NCBI GenBank assembly: GCA_012295275.1
Contig: CM022667.1
Coordinates: 5,645,068 to 5,709,067, forward strand
Direction: 5' to 3'
Source: Chrysomallon squamiferum
Lineage: Eukaryota; Mollusca; Gastropoda; Neomphalida; Peltospiridae
DNA length: 64,000 nucleotides
This document shows positions 63,929 to 64,000 of the stretch, piece by piece. The position numbers and the translations under genes were made by a program. Position 1 is the stretch's first letter. Every line of letters begins with the position of its first letter. The notes below the pieces were generated by a model. That model saw only the letters and a program-made list of their open reading frames with translations. It was not told the DNA's origin and did not search any database.

Positions 63929-64000
63929 TCAACACTGTCTCTGACTTGTGTTTTCATAGACAGTGAGTACTGAGTATGGTGAGTCTTTTCTAGCTTCCAG
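63929..64000 (-). CDS. Partial last exon of a further ITAM-type receptor
   Basis: The minus strand from the window edge reads LEARKDSPYSVLTVYENTSQ and then RQC-stop (stop at 63929-63931). It is the end of the same tail exon seen at 2665, 4636, 33649 and 50267: the second ITAM half (YSVL) and YENT are present and the first half (YSSL) lies beyond the edge. The C-terminus differs from the other copies. The gene continues outside the window, so at least one more tandem copy exists. Confidence 0.8.
   Translation of the reverse strand: MEARKDSPYSVLTVYENTSQRQC

Overview
The window reads as a eukaryotic (metazoan) chromosome segment. It is strongly AT-rich and crowded with microsatellites, and its genes are split into many short exons with GT-AG introns. 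No bacterial-style gene is present. The genes are immunoglobulin-superfamily receptors whose Ig domains are mostly encoded by single exons bounded by phase-1 introns. Five-Ig plus nephrin/Kirrel-like FN3 ectodomains in tandem arrays suggest a lophotrochozoan, plausibly a gastropod mollusc; that placement is inference. All gene models below were built by hand from reading frames, splice signals and comparison among the copies inside the window.

Layout. (1) At 2.6-4.8 kb lies debris of the family: an orphan last exon on the minus strand, a broken FN3 exon on the minus strand, and two cytoplasmic exons on the plus strand, joined across an inversion point near 4017. A foldback element follows at 5.0-5.6 kb. 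(2) At 10.0-17.2 kb (minus) is a small gene for one V-like Ig domain followed by three consecutive membrane-segment exons. (3) At 17.2-29.3 kb (plus) is a five-Ig + FN3 + TM receptor of about 729 residues. Its tail carries an ITIM (LVYTEV) and an ITSM (TVYIQI). It is head-to-head with gene 2 and preceded by a 1.15-kb tandem duplication that doubles a putative 5' exon. (4) At 33.6-44.8 kb (minus) is a five-Ig + FN3 + TM receptor whose tail carries an ITAM-spaced tyrosine pair. This copy is broken by a nonsense codon in Ig4 and a 2-base frameshift in FN3. (5) At 48.2-48.6 kb (minus) is an orphan signal-peptide exon with repeated copies of an Ig1 exon start. (6) At 50.3-61.5 kb (minus) is an intact paralogue of gene 4, about 715 residues. 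(7) At 63.93-64.0 kb (minus) is the last exon of a further ITAM-type copy that continues beyond the window.

How they may work together. The plus-strand receptor and the minus-strand receptors have almost identical membrane-proximal ectodomains (Ig4, Ig5, FN3, introns included), different N-terminal Ig domains and opposite-looking tails: ITIM/ITSM versus YxxL-x7-YxxL. This is the arrangement of paired inhibitory and activating receptors known from vertebrate immune clusters, here in a compact, rearranging, apparently invertebrate locus. Signalling roles are inferred from motifs only.
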